From the NCBI RefSeq assembly GCF_039541235.1, contig NZ_BAABFV010000002.1, positions 124,001 through 188,000 on the forward strand: a stretch of 64,000 nt of DNA. Direction: 5' to 3'. This document shows positions 63,226 through 64,000 of the stretch, one piece after another. The notes below the pieces were generated by a model, which was given only the letters and a program-made list of their open reading frames with translations, was not told the origin of the DNA and did not search any database. How positions within the stretch are numbered: position 1 is the first letter of the stretch; each line of letters begins with the position of its first letter. The position numbers and the translations under genes are program-made. The stretch comes from Kangiella marina (GTDB lineage Bacteria > Pseudomonadota > Gammaproteobacteria > Enterobacterales > Kangiellaceae).

Positions 63226-64000
63226 ATGGCGAAATCTTTGACAAGACTTTTTAGACGATTCTTAACCTACATTCTGTGGTTAGTGTCCCTGCTTGTCATT
63301 GTATTTGTTCTCGTCGTTTCTGTTATTAAATTAAGCCTGCCCTATTGGACTGAAAACAAAGATCGAATGATCGCTTTGTTGGAAGATAAAGTTGGTGGTG
63401 ATTTTAATTATTCGAGTCTTGAAGTTGATTGGTCTGAATTTAAACCGAGTATTTTTGTCAATGGTATAAGTTGGAGTAGTGAAAGCAAAGACCAGTCATA
63501 TCGGGCGGGCAAGGCTCATGTGGTTCTTAACTTTTGGGAAAGTTTATTCAAAGGGTATTTGGTAACAGAAAGCGTAGACCTCAATTCGGTTAATGCAGAA
63601 ATTATGCTGCCGCAATTGGCTGGTCAAGAAACCCCCTTATCCACTGACTTTGGAATTCTTCTTAAACGTTATCCTGAAATGATTGATCAGGAATCCATCA
63701 GTATTACTGACTTTAGTATTAACCTTCATAAAAAAGATGAAACTCGAAAAATCCAAATTAGTGACTTATCTTTTACTAAGCGAGGTAAGCAAAGACAGTT
63801 AATTGTAGAGTCGCAAAGCGCCTTTGCCTCTCAAGCTCGTCTAATTATAGAAAGTAAAGGCCAACCTTTTGTTGGAAACAGCCCGATCAAAATTTACGGT
63901 TTATTGCGAGATTTTGATGTGGTCGATAGCACCAGCTTTTTTGAATTACCACAGGGCATCCCCGTAGAATTAGCCGACAGTGAGTTTTGGGTAAGTTATC
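63226..64000 (+). CDS. yhdP: YhdP-family (AsmA-like, DUF3971) protein, N-terminal part
   Basis: The first 258 codons, open to the window edge. N-terminal membrane helix (about 15-40, IVFVLVVSVIKLSLPYW) and a periplasmic part with the YhdP pattern VGGDFNYSSLEVDWSEFKPSIFVNGISW. YhdP is one of the AsmA-like proteins that carry phospholipids to the outer membrane. Follows rng as in E. coli. Full length should be about 1,200-1,300 residues. Confidence 0.9.
   Translation, partial: MAKSLTRLFRRFLTYILWLVSLLVIVFVLVVSVIKLSLPYWTENKDRMIALLEDKVGGDFNYSSLEVDWSEFKPSIFVNGISWSSESKDQSYRAGKAHVVLNFWESLFKGYLVTESVDLNSVNAEIMLPQLAGQETPLSTDFGILLKRYPEMIDQESISITDFSINLHKKDETRKIQISDLSFTKRGKQRQLIVESQSAFASQARLIIESKGQPFVGNSPIKIYGLLRDFDVVDSTSFFELPQGIPVELADSEFWVSY

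Noticed and set aside
63637-63645. DnaA box-like TTATCCACT
   Set aside because: One mismatch and inside the yhdP coding region; expected by chance.

Overview
The window is chromosomal DNA of a gammaproteobacterium. The main signs are a fused ThrA, the orders rpsF-rpsR-rplI-dnaB-alr, lolB-ispE-tRNA(Gln)-prs-rplY-pth-ychF, hemA-prfA-prmC and mreBCD-maf-rng-yhdP, plus Mpl, PldA, DbpA and DusA. Moderate GC and the mix of a membrane pyrophosphatase, a PPi-dependent phosphofructokinase and FabV suggest a marine, Kangiella-like member of the Oceanospirillales/Kangiellaceae. That placement is from gene content only. No rRNA, CRISPR array, phage or transposase gene was seen.

Layout. 1-3.1 kb (minus): threonine operon (thrL leader, attenuator, thrA, start of thrB). 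3.3-4.5 kb: rpsF-rpsR-rplI. 4.6-5.9 kb (minus): three small genes (GFA-like, membrane protein, DCC thiol oxidoreductase). 6-9.9 kb: dnaB, alr, yjbQ, a PepSY protein and an unlisted 34-residue membrane protein, behind DnaA boxes. 10-20.4 kb: htpX with a sigma-32-like promoter, a DUF2799 lipoprotein, dusA, a tandem pair of unknown exported proteins, an SRPBCC protein, an M16 protease, pldA and a metallo-beta-lactamase-fold protein. 20.4-24.3 kb: FAH hydrolase, PCuAC copper chaperone, DUF2333 protein, a likely small RNA, and an ECF sigma factor with a putative anti-sigma. 24.3-33.5 kb: ppa, hppA, a zinc-ribbon/TPR membrane protein facing a rhomboid/TPR protein, TonB-like protein, HNH nuclease and PPi-phosphofructokinase. 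33.9-40 kb: mpl-ubiX, an ABC exporter with a Lon-N protein, and fabV. 40-47 kb: unknown membrane genes, an alpha/beta hydrolase-OsmC fusion and dbpA. Then comes a HigBA toxin-antitoxin cassette bounded by a second, decayed copy of the dbpA 3' end, and an orphan exported protein. 47-54.7 kb (minus): tRNA-Met, ychF, pth, rplY, prs, tRNA-Gln, ispE, lolB, TPR lipoprotein. 55-64 kb (plus): hemA-prfA-prmC, mreB, mreCD-maf-rng and the start of yhdP.

Themes. Three enzymes of pyrophosphate use lie within 9 kb (soluble Ppa, membrane HppA of the K+-dependent type, PPi-PFK), pointing to PPi as an energy currency. Envelope functions are plentiful (LolB, PldA, MreBCD, Mpl, TonB, rhomboid, M16, HtpX). The least ordinary parts are the dbpA/HigBA insertion, the small RNA or leader that ends inside the open frame of the sigma gene, the non-canonical AUU start of mreC, the tandem unknown paralogues at 12.6-14.5 kb, and a family of short palindromic intergenic repeats. 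I did not find a clearly new multi-gene defence or metabolic system.
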